This document shows, piece by piece, positions 6,121-6,836 of a stretch of 6,836 nucleotides of DNA; positions within the stretch are counted from its first letter, which is position 1; each line of letters begins with the position of its first letter. The position numbers and the translations under genes were made by a program. This DNA is from an uncultured Streptomyces sp. (GTDB lineage Bacteria > Actinomycetota > Actinomycetes > Streptomycetales > Streptomycetaceae), in NCBI GenBank assembly GCA_946480485.1, contig CAMLJW010000292.1:1-6836 (forward strand). The letters run 5' to 3'. The notes under the pieces were generated by a model, which was given only the letters and a program-made list of their open reading frames with translations, had not been told where the DNA came from and ran no database searches.

Positions 6121-6126
6121 GGAGAG
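6121..6126 (+). promoter_or_regulatory. Ribosome binding site of the epimerase gene
   Basis: GGAGAG lies 4 bases before GTG 6131. It selects this start over the in-frame ATG at 6164, which has no purine-rich site upstream. Confidence 0.75.
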
Positions 6127-6130
6127 TTAC

Positions 6131-6836
6131 GTGTCAGAAAGCACCTACGCCTCGACCACACCCATGCCCCGGCGCGCGGTGGTGACCGGCGCTGCCGGAT
6201 TCATCGGCTCTCACCTCGCCCACACCGTGCTCCAGGCAGGAACCACCGTGATCGGCGTCGACCGTCGTGACCCCACCGCAGACCAGACGGCAGCGGCCAA
6301 CCTCGCCGCGTCGCACGGCCTCCCGGGATACATGCACATCACCGCCGATCTGCTGACCTGCGCGATCGATCCGCTCCTCGTCGACGCGGACGTGATCTTC
6401 CACTTGGCGGGCATCCCCGGCGTACGAGCTTCGTGGGGCCCGCACTTCGGCGACTACGTGGCCTCCAACATCCTCGCCACACAGCGAGTGATGGACGCCG
6501 CCACCCGTATGCGCGTCCCCCGCGTGGTCGTGGCCTCCTCCTCCAGCGTCTACGGGCCCACCAGCGGCGGTCCCAGTGTCGAGAGCGACCATCCACGGCC
6601 GGCCTCCCCGTACGCGGTCACCAAGCTCGCCGAGGAGCAGCTCTGCCTGGCGCACGCGGCCCGCGCCGATTGCCCCACGGACGTCGTCGCCCTGCGGTAC
6701 TTCACCGTCTACGGGCCGCGCCAGCGCCCTGACATGTTCACCCACCGCGCTCTCCTGGCCGCCATCACCGGACAGCCGCTGCGCCTGTACGGCGACGGTC
6801 ATCAGCGCCGGGACTTCACCTACATCGACGACGCGG
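6131..6836 (+). CDS. NAD-dependent epimerase/dehydratase, extended SDR (3' end cut by window)
   Basis: A sugar-nucleotide-modifying enzyme of the GalE/UDP-glucuronate-epimerase superfamily; 235 codons are visible of a usual 310-330. The Rossmann motif TGAAGFIGSHL (19-29) and the acidic end of strand 2 (D44 in IGVDRR) bind NAD. HLAGIPGVRASW (91-102) is typical of nucleotide-sugar epimerases in actinomycete clusters. SSSSVYG (136-142) supplies the catalytic Ser region, YAVTK (161-165) is the YxxxK pair, and YGDGHQRRDFTYIDD closes the visible part. The first 15 residues form a short leader before the fold. Starting at ATG 6164 would remove most of it, but GTG 6131 has the better ribosome binding site. 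The gene lies 28 bp after the second kinase, probably in the same operon. It would supply an activated sugar to the glycosyltransferase. Epimerase versus decarboxylase or dehydratase cannot be settled here. Confidence 0.9.
   Translation, partial: MSESTYASTTPMPRRAVVTGAAGFIGSHLAHTVLQAGTTVIGVDRRDPTADQTAAANLAASHGLPGYMHITADLLTCAIDPLLVDADVIFHLAGIPGVRASWGPHFGDYVASNILATQRVMDAATRMRVPRVVVASSSSVYGPTSGGPSVESDHPRPASPYAVTKLAEEQLCLAHAARADCPTDVVALRYFTVYGPRQRPDMFTHRALLAAITGQPLRLYGDGHQRRDFTYIDDA

Noticed and set aside
6134..6802. 222-codon - strand frame over the epimerase
   Set aside because: Antisense shadow; the + strand frame carries TGxxGFIG, SSSSVYG and YxxxK.

Overview
The window is very GC-rich (roughly 70% by eye), with strong G/C bias at third codon positions, frequent GTG starts and 4-base stop/start overlaps. 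This points to an actinomycete, most likely Streptomyces or a close relative. All supported genes lie on the + strand and are packed head to tail. The two end genes are cut by the window edges. I see no RNA genes, mobile elements or CRISPR arrays, and no stretch over 100 bases without a gene.

Layout: (1) 1-1320, C-terminal three quarters of a NodU/CmcH-type O-carbamoyltransferase; (2) 1317-2369, a GT-B (CgeB-like) glycosyltransferase; a 96-bp gap; (3) 2466-2978, a small P-loop kinase-like protein; (4) 3010-3855, a class I SAM methyltransferase; (5) 3852-4616, a compact aminoglycoside-phosphotransferase (APH)-fold kinase; (6) 4613-5269, a histidine phosphatase; (7) 5266-6102, a second APH-fold kinase; (8) 6131 to the window end, an extended-SDR NAD-dependent sugar epimerase/dehydratase without its C-terminus. 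Genes 1/2, 4/5, 5/6 and 6/7 overlap by 4 bases (GTGA or ATGA). Gene pairs 3/4 and 7/8 are about 30 bp apart. The whole window therefore reads as one operon, or two with a possible break at 2370-2465.

The gene set (NDP-sugar epimerase, glycosyltransferase, carbamoyltransferase, methyltransferase, several phosphotransferases and a phosphatase) looks like part of a biosynthetic cluster for a carbamoylated, glycosylated natural product or surface glycoconjugate. No scaffold-forming enzyme is visible, so the product cannot be named. The most unusual part is the translationally coupled kinase-phosphatase-kinase block (3852-6102). It could be a sugar-phosphate route or a phosphorylation/dephosphorylation self-protection cycle. 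Two of its members have non-standard residues at expected catalytic positions. No in-frame TTA codon occurs in any gene, so direct bldA control of this segment is not expected.
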